From the NCBI RefSeq assembly GCF_002896875.1, contig NZ_CP023278.1:2852001-2916000 (forward strand): a stretch of DNA of 64,000 bases. The letters are read 5' to 3'. Of this stretch, positions 46,715 through 55,450 are shown piece after piece (positions within the stretch are counted from its first letter, which is position 1; each line of letters starts with the position of its first letter). Origin of the DNA: Nostoc sp. CENA543 (GTDB lineage: Bacteria; Cyanobacteriota; Cyanobacteriia; Cyanobacteriales; Nostocaceae). The position numbers and the translations under genes are program-made. The notes beneath the pieces were generated by a model, which saw nothing but the letters and a program-made list of their open reading frames with translations, was not told the DNA's origin and made no database searches.

Positions 46715-48595
46715 ATGAGCATCTACCAACCATCCCCCAAACCCTACAGACAAAATCGTTGGCGTAATAATGACTGGCGATTATTTCTCCGTCTAGTACC
46801 TTACGCGCGCCGTACCAGTAAACTGCTATTCGTGGCAATTTTGCTACTATTGCCCCTAGCTTTAGCTAATGCCGTACAGCCTTTATTAATTGGACAGGCT
46901 GTGTCTCTGATTCGTAATGAACCCAGCACCTACGAGTTTTTGAGGAATCGTCCTTTACTTCAAGGATTACAGATTCTTGAAGGTTTACTACTGGCGATGA
47001 TTGTGCTGCGGTTAATTCTCACTGGTGTTCAAGGCTACATACTTCAGAAGATTGGGCAGAATATCACCGCAGGTATTCGTCAAGATTTATTCCATCACGT
47101 TACATCCTTAGCAGTGCGGTTTTTTGACCGTACACCCGTAGGTAAGTTAGTTACTCGACTCACCAGTGATGTAGAAGTCTTGGGTGATGTATTTTCCACT
47201 GGGGCAATAGGTATTGTTGCCGATGTGTTTTCTATGTTAGTCATTGTGGGTTTAATGTTTTCTATCCAGTGGCAATTGGCTTTTTTGTTACTGGTGATGT
47301 TAATCCCCATTACTTGGTTAACGATTTCCTTCCAGCGACGATATCGCAAAGCCAATTATAAAAGCAGGGAAGAACTGTCAATGTTGAATTCCCAGTTACA
47401 GGAAAACGTACTGGGGATTAATGTGGTGCAGTTGTTTAGGCGAGAGAGATACAATGCCAATTTATTCCGTGCCACTAACCAACGATATAACCAACTAGTA
47501 GATGAGACTATTTTTTACGATTCCGCCGTTTCTGCAACTTTAGAATGGATTGGGCTAATTGCGATCGCCGGAGTTTTGGGGTTGGGTGGTTGGTTACTGT
47601 TAGGAAATAACTTGACTTTCGGGACATTATCTGCATTTATTTTATATGCCCAGCGATTGTTTGATCCTCTGCGGGATTTTGCCGAGAAATTCACCGTAAT
47701 TCAGTCTGGATTTACGGCAATGGAGCGTGTGAGTGATATTTTAGATGAACCGATAGAAATTAGCGATCGCATTAATCCTCGTATATCTGTTTTAGATGCT
47801 CAATTTGGTTACATCGATGAAATCATCGCTAATTTAGAATCTCAAGACACCGACACTCAACCCAGCTTGGGAGAAATTCGGTTTGAACACGTTTGGTTCG
47901 CCTACAAAGATGATGATTATGTCATTAGAGATTTAAACTTTGTCATTCGTCCTGGTGAAAAAATTGCCTTAGTCGGCCCCACAGGTGCAGGTAAAAGTTC
48001 AATCATTCGGCTGTTGTGTCGCCTGTACGAACCCACCCAAGGACGCATTCTCGTAGATGGTGTAGACATTCGAGAGTTACCCCAAGCCGAACTGCGGCGT
48101 TATATGGCGGTAATTTTACAAGAGGGTTTTCTGTTTGCGGGTGATGTCAAAAGTAATATTACTTTGGGTGATTACTATACCTTTGAAGAAATTCAAGCGG
48201 CGGCTGAAAAAACAAATATTGCCGAATTTATTGAACAATTACCAGCCAGTTACAACACCCAACTACGAGAACGAGGGACAAATCTTTCTAGCGGACAAAA
48301 GCAACTATTAGCTTTCGCCCGTGCTGCCATTCGTAACCCCCAAATCTTAGTTTTAGATGAAGCGACAGCTAGTTTAGATGTTGGGACAGAGGCGTTAGTG
48401 CAACAAGCATTAAATGAGTTGTTAAAAAGACGCACAGCAATTATTATTGCTCACCGTTTATCGACAATTCGCAATGTAGACAGAATTTTTGTGTTGAAGC
48501 GTGGCGAACTAATTGAACAAGGTAGCCATGAGGAACTATTAAAATCAGGCGGACTTTATTCTACTTTGCACAACTTGCAAATGTTGGGAACTTAA
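46715..48595 (+). CDS. ABC exporter, fused permease and ATPase (MsbA/lipid-exporter type)
   Basis: 626 residues, one half-transporter that should dimerise in the cytoplasmic membrane. Six membrane helices lie in about 30-335. The nucleotide-binding domain covers about 385-620: Walker A LVGPTGAGKSS (about 415-425), Q-loop VILQEGFLFAGD, signature LSSGQKQLLAFARA (about 523-536), Walker B ILVLDEAT (about 543-550) and switch His in IIAHRLST. The substrate is unknown; such exporters move lipids, peptides or drugs. No secretion partner or peptide precursor lies beside it, and it is on the opposite strand from the NRPS operon 33 kb away, so a link to that product is speculative. Confidence 0.94.
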   Translation: MSIYQPSPKPYRQNRWRNNDWRLFLRLVPYARRTSKLLFVAILLLLPLALANAVQPLLIGQAVSLIRNEPSTYEFLRNRPLLQGLQILEGLLLAMIVLRLILTGVQGYILQKIGQNITAGIRQDLFHHVTSLAVRFFDRTPVGKLVTRLTSDVEVLGDVFSTGAIGIVADVFSMLVIVGLMFSIQWQLAFLLLVMLIPITWLTISFQRRYRKANYKSREELSMLNSQLQENVLGINVVQLFRRERYNANLFRATNQRYNQLVDETIFYDSAVSATLEWIGLIAIAGVLGLGGWLLLGNNLTFGTLSAFILYAQRLFDPLRDFAEKFTVIQSGFTAMERVSDILDEPIEISDRINPRISVLDAQFGYIDEIIANLESQDTDTQPSLGEIRFEHVWFAYKDDDYVIRDLNFVIRPGEKIALVGPTGAGKSSIIRLLCRLYEPTQGRILVDGVDIRELPQAELRRYMAVILQEGFLFAGDVKSNITLGDYYTFEEIQAAAEKTNIAEFIEQLPASYNTQLRERGTNLSSGQKQLLAFARAAIRNPQILVLDEATASLDVGTEALVQQALNELLKRRTAIIIAHRLSTIRNVDRIFVLKRGELIEQGSHEELLKSGGLYSTLHNLQMLGT

Positions 48596-48979
48596 GAAAT
48601 TTGCGAAAATTAGTCCCAAGTTTGTGATTGAACTGCGTTCTGAAACTGATAATTGAAGAACTTTACAAGACAAGATGCAAGAATATAAGTAGTCAGGCAT
48701 GATTAAACATTAAGATATCATTGCGGTCGCGGTTAATTGATAGAAAACAACACCAAGTTTTTATTTATTTTTCGTCCTAATATTCCAGTTGAGATATTAG
48801 ATAACCCTCAGACGCTTTTTGGTTAATCTCTATTACCTGGTTTTGTTTTGGATTTAAATCAAATTTGGTAACGAATAAATCTCAAAGTATTAGAAATTGA
48901 TTCATACTTTATGGGCAAACTAACTTAGTGGTCAAATTTAGTACCACTAGGGAAAATACCTAAATAGGAGAATTCCATA
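48596..48979. other. Spacer upstream of the helicase-HNH gene
   Basis: No gene seen in 384 bases. The only recognisable structure is the upstream element (48910-48958) shared with the next two genes, followed by TAGGAG as the ribosome-binding site of the helicase gene. Confidence 0.65.
48910..48958 (+). promoter_or_regulatory. Shared upstream element, copy A
   Basis: Core dyad ACTAACTTAGT at 48919-48929 in the context TATGGGCAAACTAAC, followed by GTCAAATTTA. A second inverted pair, TAGTGGT / ACCACTA (48926-48932, 48943-48949), overlaps it. It lies 51 bases before the helicase-HNH ATG. About 49 bases are clearly homologous to copy C at 52389. Confidence 0.65.
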
Positions 48980-51520
48980 ATGTACGCATCTATCAATCTG
49001 GATCAAGTAAGAGATGGTAATTTTTCTTCCAAAACACCTTTCCAGCACCAAATTGAGGCGTTTAATGCCCTTAGTAAAACTTTTAAATTTGGCAGTGAAA
49101 AACCAGGTAGTGGAATTTTAGTTCTACCCACAGGCGCAGGTAAGACATTTACGGCTGTTAGATGGTTGTCTGAGCATGTAATTCCGAAAAATATTAAGAT
49201 ACTTTGGTTAGCTCCATCATTTTACTTATTAGATCAAGCATTCGAGACCTTCAAAAAAAGTGCTAGTGAGATTCCAGAATCTAAAAAAACATTAAATATT
49301 CGATGCGTTTCTAGTAATCCATCTCATGCTAAGGCCGCATCGATAAAATTAACTGATGATATTGTCATCATGACAATACAAACAGCTATCAAGAATTTAC
49401 ATACTGAAGCAGAAGACAAAACTGGTAAAAAGTTCGAGACAGCTTTTAGAAAATTTATAGATTTTTGTAGAAAATCAGGACTTTTTGTGGTGGTTGATGA
49501 AGCTCACCATGCACCAGCTTATGGTTGCAGAAACTTATTAATTGGTGAAAAAGATTCTGCTTTAGGGCTACGATTATTATGCCCAAACTTAAATCTTCTT
49601 GGTTTAACAGCTACGCCAACTCATAATGATAATGCCATAAAGGGTTGGCTGTGGAAAATTTTTGAAAATAAAATTATTTACGAAGGCAATAAAGAAAGTT
49701 TAATATCACAAGGAATTTTAGCTCAACCTCATTATATTGAAGTATCAACTGGTAAAGAATGGGAAGTAGATGATAGTTTATATAACCGATTAGTTAAGCA
49801 GCATAAAGACCTGCCAGAATACATTATTGAACAACTTGCATCTGATCGAGATAGAAACAATTTTATAGTAGATACTTATATAAAAAATAAGAAAAATTAT
49901 GGCAAAACTATTATTTTTGCTGACCGTTGGTTTCAATGCGTTTACATAAAAGATAAGATGATTGAACAAGGTATTCGAGCCGATGCAATTTATTCACATA
50001 TAGATGCTGATCCTGGTTCAGCCGAAGCACGAAATAAACGTAATCAGGATGATAATAAAAGAATTTTAACTGCATTTAAAGATGGAAAAATAGACGTTTT
50101 AATCAATGTGAGAATGTTAACAGAAGGTGCTGATGTTCCTAATGTTCAGACTGTATTTATCACTCGTCAAACAACAAGCTCTATACTCATGACTCAAATG
50201 ATTGGCAGAGCATTGCGAGGCAAAAAAGTAGGAGGCAGTAGTGAAGCGAATGTTGTGTTATTTTTCGATGATTGGAAACGTTTAATTGATTGGGTTGATC
50301 CAAAAAATGGCGAAATGAAGGTCATTGAAGAAGCTGAAGTTAGAGAAAATTACCCCCTAGAATACATATCAATTTGTTTAGTAGAAGAATTATCGAAATC
50401 AATTGAAAGTGGTGGAGAATATTTAATAGAATACAATAAAATCTGTCCAATTGGATGGTATAAAACTGAAATTGAATATGCCGACTCTGAAAATCAGTCT
50501 GACTCAATGGAATCATTTACTGAGTTTGTCATGGTATATGAACACACCAAAGACAAACTTGGTACTTTTATGACATTTATTCGTTCAACAGATTTGCTTG
50601 GTGAATGGTCTAAAGAATATCTTGATGAACAATGGATGCAGCCTCAAGTTGAACAATGGCTTGATAAATACTTTGACCGTAAATCTGACGATATTGGACA
50701 AAAGCTTCAGTCTGATTTAATGAAGATTGTACGCCATATCGCTCAAAATGAATCTTTACCCCCATATCATTCATTTGAAGAAAGAGAAAATTATGACTTA
50801 GATAAAATGGCAGAAAAAGTTATGAATTTTTTACCTTATCAAAAACATGAATATTTAAAGGGAGAATTTTCGAAACCTGGCACACTATGGAAGACTTTCT
50901 ACAAAAACTTGCGTCGATTTGAAACAGCCGTTGATGCAGCAATTATAAACATCATTTATTCTCACCGAAGTGTGGTAGATAAAATTAGTCCAGTTGAGAT
51001 TAATCCTGATCAAGAAAAGAACGAGGATAGAGAATTAACTGAAGCAGAAAAAGCAGAAGTTAAGAAAAGAGACGGCTATGTTTGCCTATGTTGTGGAACA
51101 AACAAATGGGATAAATTACAAATCGACCATATTAAACCGTTTTCTATGGGGGGCAAAACAACTATAGAAAACTCACAGACATTGTGTAATATTTGCAATA
51201 GAGTTAAGGGCAATCATGAAATTAGTTTTTTGTGTAAACAAACCAAATTAAGCAGTCCCAAAAAACTTGATTTATCACGACCATATACAGGTCAGAGTGC
51301 TACAAGAATTATTACAAGATTAGTTAATATTTTCTACCATTGCAAAGCAGTTTATAAAGTAAGTTGGCATGTACTTACTTACACTTACAGTATAGAATTA
51401 TATCCAGGCAATAATCCTGAATGGTTGCGTAAACATCGAGCCGAACTCCTCAATTTCATTCAAAAGAAACTTGGCGGTAGTGCTTTCAACATTAGTGTTA
51501 ATACAACTTATAAAACGTAA
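48980..51520 (+). CDS. SF2 DEAD/DEAH helicase with C-terminal HNH nuclease
   Basis: 846 residues. The helicase core: Walker A PTGAGKT (50-56), DEAH in VVVDEAHHAP (about 170-179), LTATPT (about 209-214) and motif VI QMIGRALRGKK (about 406-416). A middle region of ~250 residues is unrecognised. The HNH nuclease lies at about 694-745: KKRDGYVCLCCG, QIDHIKPFSMGG and LCNICNRVKGN, with two Cys pairs for zinc. The fusion resembles helicase-nuclease proteins of restriction-like and other phage-defence systems; defence is inference. Excellent start (TAGGAG, 8 bases). The next two genes also encode nuclease-fold proteins and share an upstream element. Confidence 0.92.
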   Translation: MYASINLDQVRDGNFSSKTPFQHQIEAFNALSKTFKFGSEKPGSGILVLPTGAGKTFTAVRWLSEHVIPKNIKILWLAPSFYLLDQAFETFKKSASEIPESKKTLNIRCVSSNPSHAKAASIKLTDDIVIMTIQTAIKNLHTEAEDKTGKKFETAFRKFIDFCRKSGLFVVVDEAHHAPAYGCRNLLIGEKDSALGLRLLCPNLNLLGLTATPTHNDNAIKGWLWKIFENKIIYEGNKESLISQGILAQPHYIEVSTGKEWEVDDSLYNRLVKQHKDLPEYIIEQLASDRDRNNFIVDTYIKNKKNYGKTIIFADRWFQCVYIKDKMIEQGIRADAIYSHIDADPGSAEARNKRNQDDNKRILTAFKDGKIDVLINVRMLTEGADVPNVQTVFITRQTTSSILMTQMIGRALRGKKVGGSSEANVVLFFDDWKRLIDWVDPKNGEMKVIEEAEVRENYPLEYISICLVEELSKSIESGGEYLIEYNKICPIGWYKTEIEYADSENQSDSMESFTEFVMVYEHTKDKLGTFMTFIRSTDLLGEWSKEYLDEQWMQPQVEQWLDKYFDRKSDDIGQKLQSDLMKIVRHIAQNESLPPYHSFEERENYDLDKMAEKVMNFLPYQKHEYLKGEFSKPGTLWKTFYKNLRRFETAVDAAIINIIYSHRSVVDKISPVEINPDQEKNEDRELTEAEKAEVKKRDGYVCLCCGTNKWDKLQIDHIKPFSMGGKTTIENSQTLCNICNRVKGNHEISFLCKQTKLSSPKKLDLSRPYTGQSATRIITRLVNIFYHCKAVYKVSWHVLTYTYSIELYPGNNPEWLRKHRAELLNFIQKKLGGSAFNISVNTTYKT

Positions 51521-51573
51521 ACTTATTTCTACTCCTGAAGAAACTTAAAAGTATGTAAATCTGAACCTTATAT

Positions 51574-51604
51574 TCTGGACAAACTAACCTAGTGGGTAAA
51601 TAGT
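51574..51604 (+). promoter_or_regulatory. Shared upstream element, copy B
   Basis: CTGGACAAACTAACCTAGTG with dyad core ACTAACCTAGT at 51583-51593, 89 bases before the Uma2 ATG. It matches copies A and C over the core and left flank but diverges to the right. Confidence 0.55.
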
Positions 51605-51681
51605 CTCACCTCTCTGGAGAAGCTGTCCCCAGCCACCTAAATTAGAGATAATATGTTCAAAGCAGTCACTCTCCATCAGCT

Positions 51682-52329
51682 ATGACTCAAGCCATACACA
51701 AGCCAGTAACATTTGAGGAATTTGTCAATTGGCTACCCGAAAATACTGCGGTACGCTACGAATTACATAATGGAAGCATTGTTGAGATGGCACAACCAAT
51801 AGGGGAACATGAGGAAGTCAAGGGTTTTATAGCTAGAAAAGTCACGGTTGAATTTGACCGCTTAAACCTCCCCTATATGATCCCCAACCAAGCTATAGTT
51901 AGACCTCTGGAAAAAGATTCTGGTTATTTTCCTGATGTGTTGGTGCTAAATCAGGCAAATTTGGTCAATGAAACATTATGGAAAAAAGAATCCATCGTGA
52001 GTTTAGGTACAACAATACCTTTGATAATTGAAGTTGTCTCAACTAACTGGCGGGACGATTACTACTTAAAATATGCTGACTATGAGGAAATGGGTATCTC
52101 TGAATATTGGATTGTAGACTATGCTGCCTTGGGTGGACGCAATTTTATTGGCAACCCCAAACAAGCAACCATCTCTATCTGTAATTTAGTGGATGGAGAA
52201 TACCAAATCAGTAAGTTTCAAGATAGCGATGTCTGGCGACAAGCCGCAGAGCGTCTACGCATTATCTCCCAAACCTTTCCTGAATTGAACCTCACCCCAA
52301 CCCAAATTTTTCAAGCTGGCTTGGTGTAA
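51682..52329 (+). CDS. Uma2 family (DUF820) restriction-endonuclease-like protein
   Basis: 215 residues. The Uma2 fold is clear: FEEFVNWLPENTAVRYELHN (in part, about 12-30), the Asp in DSGYFPDVLVLNQAN (about 87-101) and IPLIIEVVSTNWRDDY (about 114-129), with Glu and the positively charged follow-up typical of PD-(D/E)XK nucleases. DYEEMGISEYWIVD then continues the core. Uma2 proteins are very numerous in cyanobacteria and mostly uncharacterised. It follows the helicase-HNH gene by 161 bases on the same strand and shares its upstream element. Confidence 0.93.
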   Translation: MTQAIHKPVTFEEFVNWLPENTAVRYELHNGSIVEMAQPIGEHEEVKGFIARKVTVEFDRLNLPYMIPNQAIVRPLEKDSGYFPDVLVLNQANLVNETLWKKESIVSLGTTIPLIIEVVSTNWRDDYYLKYADYEEMGISEYWIVDYAALGGRNFIGNPKQATISICNLVDGEYQISKFQDSDVWRQAAERLRIISQTFPELNLTPTQIFQAGLV

Positions 52330-52345
52330 ATAATGTTTTAAATTC

Positions 52346-52384
52346 GTCGAACTCTCGTTTTTTTAGTGCTGTCGAACTCACGTT
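52346..52384 (+). repeat. 14-base direct repeat before the GIY-YIG gene
   Basis: GTCGAACTCTCGTT (52346-52359) and GTCGAACTCACGTT (52371-52384), 25 bases start to start, directly abutting shared element copy C. Together they form a dense putative control region. Confidence 0.55.
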
Positions 52385-52388
52385 AAAT

Positions 52389-52436
52389 TATGGGCAGACT
52401 AACCTAGTAGTCAAATTTAATTGCTAGGTAAAAATA
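52389..52436 (+). promoter_or_regulatory. Shared upstream element, copy C
   Basis: TATGGGCAGACTAACCTAGT with dyad core at 52398-52408, then AGTCAAATTTAATTGCTAGG. Near-identical to copy A over about 48 bases apart from a small deletion, and 35 bases before the GIY-YIG ATG. Confidence 0.65.
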
Positions 52437-52442
52437 GAGATT

Positions 52443-53270
52443 ATGAAGTTGAATCTCAATTATAAGACAATGCCAGTTTTACCCTATATTCAACGTAAAG
52501 AACTACCAGCAAAACCAGGCATTTACTATATAGGTAATAGCTTATCTCCAGTTATGTACGTCGGTCTTTCACGTAATTTGAAAAGTCGTCATATAAACCA
52601 TCACCGCCAAGGACAGTTTGAGGTAATGGAAAATGCTGTGATACGCTATCGTGTTTTAACAGAGGATTTTTTAGCTACAATTTCAGACTTAACTAAGACT
52701 CTCATGAAGTTAGAGAAGCAAGCTATTGATCACTACAAACCGCCTATCAACAACACACCTGTAGCAAATCAAGCAAAATTTACAACAGTACATGGCCCAA
52801 CTTATATTCAAATTCATAAAGCTAGAGAAGCAGGCTACTGTACACATTTTGAGGCACGAGATGGAGATGAACTGACAATTAACTCTAGTAGATTACCTCT
52901 AATTAGCAGAGCTATTGAAGAACAGCGTCCTATTTTCTTAATAGCATCTGGGGCTTACAAAGATTATGAAATAGCAGGTTATCCTCACCTTTCTGAACTA
53001 TTACCATACAAAAAGGACAGGATTTATCTTCTGATCAGTCGCTTTATTCCTTATGGATATGAGGAGTCCGATTGCTTTGGTTACGACTATGTTGTGTATG
53101 GAGGAAATTCCAAAATATTTTTCAACCCTTATATGATTCTGAACAGTAGACCAGGATTTAATGAATTTAAAAGCAGCTATTTAAAGTTAGGATTTACCAA
53201 TTGTGAACGTTCTCCCTTTGTCAGTGAGTTGTTACGTCTAGGTGACTTCCAACTACTTACACCTGCCTAA
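52443..53270 (+). CDS. GIY-YIG nuclease family protein
   Basis: 275 residues. The GIY-YIG domain lies in about 22-105: GIYYIG at 26-31, MYVGLSRNLKSRH at 38-50 (catalytic Arg candidates) and EKQAIDHYKPPINN near 92-105 (the metal-binding Glu and closing Asn). The remaining ~165 residues are an unrecognised C-terminal region with YLLISRFIPYGYEESD-type strands, perhaps a DNA-binding or sensing part. GIY-YIG nucleases serve in repair, homing and restriction. Third gene of the possible defence cassette, with its own copy of the shared element. Confidence 0.88.
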   Translation: MKLNLNYKTMPVLPYIQRKELPAKPGIYYIGNSLSPVMYVGLSRNLKSRHINHHRQGQFEVMENAVIRYRVLTEDFLATISDLTKTLMKLEKQAIDHYKPPINNTPVANQAKFTTVHGPTYIQIHKAREAGYCTHFEARDGDELTINSSRLPLISRAIEEQRPIFLIASGAYKDYEIAGYPHLSELLPYKKDRIYLLISRFIPYGYEESDCFGYDYVVYGGNSKIFFNPYMILNSRPGFNEFKSSYLKLGFTNCERSPFVSELLRLGDFQLLTPA

Positions 53271-53289
53271 AAATTGCCTGTGTAGACAT

Positions 53290-53327
53290 AAAAAAAGCGG
53301 GCTAACCGCTATAACTTGGTTAACCCG
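53290..53327 (-). terminator. Rho-independent terminator of ycf35
   Basis: On the minus strand a 10-base-pair stem CGGGTTAACC / GGTTAGCCCG (53318-53327, 53298-53307) is followed by C and seven T. It ends the ycf46-ycf35 direction; on the plus strand it lacks a good T-run. Confidence 0.8.
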
Positions 53328-53356
53328 TGCAGCTTTGGGAACGCGCAGAGAAATTG

Positions 53357-53707
53357 TTATTGCAATACTAATTTCACATTTGCGTTTTGCAAACCGCGCT
53401 GTTTTACTTCTGCTAAGGTTTTGTTAACAGCGTATTTTTGGTTGATGGAGTTGATTAACTCGGTTTGGTTGTGCTTCTTAGCAACACCCCACAGGTCAGC
53501 GATGAGGTCAAAAGAACCATCGCTATTGCGAGACCAACCTAAGTCATATTCGCCTTCCAATACTGCAACGATGTCGGAACGAACGCGCTGACCGTTATAA
53601 CCGCGTACATCAGCTTCTGTTTTTACGCTGATACCCAGGTCGCGCAAGGAAGCTTTGAGGATTTCGGCATCGGTGATCTTGGTGCGAAGAGTGCTAAAGT
53701 GAGACAT
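53357..53707 (-). CDS. ycf35: Ycf35 (DUF1257) protein
   Basis: 116 residues from ATG 53707, chosen because GGAGG lies 8 bases upstream; an upstream in-frame TTG overlaps that ribosome-binding site. The sequence MSHFSTLRTKITDAEILKAS and EYDLGWSRNSDGSFDLIADLWG match Ycf35, conserved in cyanobacteria and algal plastids. Function is unsettled; it is small, soluble and probably cytosolic. It lies downstream of ycf46 on the same strand, separated by 140 bases with three hairpins, which may uncouple its expression from the AAA gene. Confidence 0.92.
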   Translation of the reverse strand: MSHFSTLRTKITDAEILKASLRDLGISVKTEADVRGYNGQRVRSDIVAVLEGEYDLGWSRNSDGSFDLIADLWGVAKKHNQTELINSINQKYAVNKTLAEVKQRGLQNANVKLVLQ

Positions 53708-53762
53708 TTGGGTTTCCTCCAATGAGAAGATTGAGAAATTAGGACAACGGTTTTTTTCGGGA

Positions 53763-53844
53763 AGCCGCGATGATTAGGGTGCGGCTGTTTTCGTAACTGC
53801 TAGCGGGTTTGGCTAGCCTTTCCCCCTGGGTTAGCAAGGGAAAG
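53763..53844 (-). other. Three consecutive hairpins between ycf46 and ycf35
   Basis: Inverted pairs AGCCGC/GCGGCT (53763-53768, 53781-53786), GCTAGC/GCTAGC (53799-53804, 53812-53817) and CTTTCCC/GGGAAAG (53818-53824, 53838-53844). They lie head to tail in the ycf46-ycf35 spacer, without a long U-run. They may form an RNA processing or leader structure for ycf35. Confidence 0.6.
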
Positions 53845-53847
53845 CTT

Positions 53848-55359
53848 TTAAAACTCCATTCGCTGATATTCAGCAACGGAGGATGCGGCTGGTCTAGCGC
53901 GCTGTCTTGCCCAGTCTCTTAAGGCTGTGACCTGTTCTTGCATCGTGCGAGACAGTGGCAAGGTGGCTTTAAGTGCCGCAATAATATCTAATTGGGTGAA
54001 CTCGCGGTCTTGGGCAAAGGCTTCATACATTGCCGCAATTAGTGCTTGTTCAATTTCTGCCCCGGAGAAGCCATCAGACATCTTGGCTAGTTGTTCTAAA
54101 TCGAAGCGGGTGATGTCTTCACGGCGTTTATTGAGGTGGATCTTGAAGATATCACATCTTTCTTCGGGTGTGGGCAGATCCACAAAGAAAATTTCATCAA
54201 AACGACCTTTCCTCAAGAATTCCCCAGGTAGGCGTTCTACGCGGTTGGCTGTCGCCATGACGAATACTGGAGATTTCTTCTCTTGCATCCAGGTGAGGAA
54301 AGACCCAAATATCCTACTTGATGTACCCCCATCGGAATCACCAGAACCAGCACTTCCCGCAAAGGATTTATCTAACTCATCGATAAACAAAATTGCTGGG
54401 GAAATCGATTCTGCTGTTTTGAGGGCGTTACGCAGATTAGCTTCACTTCGTCCCACCATCGAGCCGTCGTAAACTCGACCCATATCTAAACGCAATAGTG
54501 GTAAACCCCACAGCCGGGACGTTGTTTTTGCTATCAGTGACTTACCACAACCAGGAACACCTAGAATTAACATCCCTTTGGGTTGGGGCAGTCCATACTC
54601 TCTGGCTCTTTCTGTAAAGGCGTTAGAGCGTTGTTTGAGCCATTTTTTCAGTTCTTCTAAGCCACCTACTGCATCAATGGTTTCATCTTCTTCGATGTAT
54701 TCGAGGATGCCATTGCGCCGGATAAGTTGCTTTTTCTCCGATAGAACTATATCTACTTCTTCTTCAGTCAACCGCCCTGTGGTGACTTGCGCTTTACGAT
54801 ACACTTTCTCAGATTCGTCTTTGGTTAAACCTAGAGCGGCTCTGAGGAGTTTTTCCCGCGCTTCTGTGGTCAACCGCCGCCCCCGATACTGATCGAGATG
54901 TTGAGTTAATACTTTATTTAACTCAGACATATCGGGGAGTTGGAAGTCTAAAACAACTACTTCCTTTTCCAGTTCAATGGGTACTTGCTGCATGGGAGAC
55001 ATCAAAATGATGTTCTTTTGCATACCCTTAAAGCTAGCGATCGCATCACGTAATGACCTTGTGGTCGCGGGAGCATCAATAAATGGATGTAAATCTTTAA
55101 GAATAAATATACCAGGTTCTTTTTGCCGGATGATCCAGTCGATCGCCGCCTCTGGAGAAACGGTGTTGTGTTGACTTACACTCCGGGGTTGACCATACTC
55201 CACGATGCCATGAGTTACTGTCCACACAAACACACGGCGTTGGGGTCTTAACACTTGGGCGATTGTGGAAATTGCTTGCTCTGCCCTCTCTTCCTCGGAG
55301 GTCACAAGGTAGATTAGTGGGTATTGAGCTTGAATGAGAATATTGAGCTCTTCTTTCAT
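53848..55359 (-). CDS. ycf46: Ycf46 AAA+ ATPase
   Basis: 503 residues. The N-terminal ~220 residues are Ycf46-specific (LNILIQAQYPLIYLVTSEEE). The AAA module follows: Walker A LGVPGCGKSL (about 267-276), Walker B AILFIDELDK (about 321-330), and arginine-finger region FLRKGRFDEIFFVDLP (about 381-396). The GFSGAEIEQALI lid motif follows. Conserved in cyanobacteria and some plastids; in cyanobacteria it has been linked to inorganic-carbon-related regulation of photosynthesis (from memory, moderate certainty). Its neighbour ycf35 is co-directional downstream, and a small RHH gene lies 91 bases upstream. Confidence 0.95.
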   Translation of the reverse strand: MKEELNILIQAQYPLIYLVTSEEERAEQAISTIAQVLRPQRRVFVWTVTHGIVEYGQPRSVSQHNTVSPEAAIDWIIRQKEPGIFILKDLHPFIDAPATTRSLRDAIASFKGMQKNIILMSPMQQVPIELEKEVVVLDFQLPDMSELNKVLTQHLDQYRGRRLTTEAREKLLRAALGLTKDESEKVYRKAQVTTGRLTEEEVDIVLSEKKQLIRRNGILEYIEEDETIDAVGGLEELKKWLKQRSNAFTERAREYGLPQPKGMLILGVPGCGKSLIAKTTSRLWGLPLLRLDMGRVYDGSMVGRSEANLRNALKTAESISPAILFIDELDKSFAGSAGSGDSDGGTSSRIFGSFLTWMQEKKSPVFVMATANRVERLPGEFLRKGRFDEIFFVDLPTPEERCDIFKIHLNKRREDITRFDLEQLAKMSDGFSGAEIEQALIAAMYEAFAQDREFTQLDIIAALKATLPLSRTMQEQVTALRDWARQRARPAASSVAEYQRMEF

Positions 55360-55450
55360 AAATCGACCTACTTGAGACCCTAGTACAGTAAAGACATCGT
55401 TTTGTTGGTTACAACAACCGAAAAATAAGAATTACCTATTTAATTCCTAC

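Noticed and set aside
46715-48595. ABC exporter considered as the exporter of the NRPS product
   Set aside because: 33 kb away, opposite strand, unrelated neighbours; no evidence for a link.
53722-53722. TTG start for ycf35 five codons upstream
   Set aside because: It overlaps the GGAGG ribosome-binding site of the ATG at 53707, where the conserved N-terminus begins.
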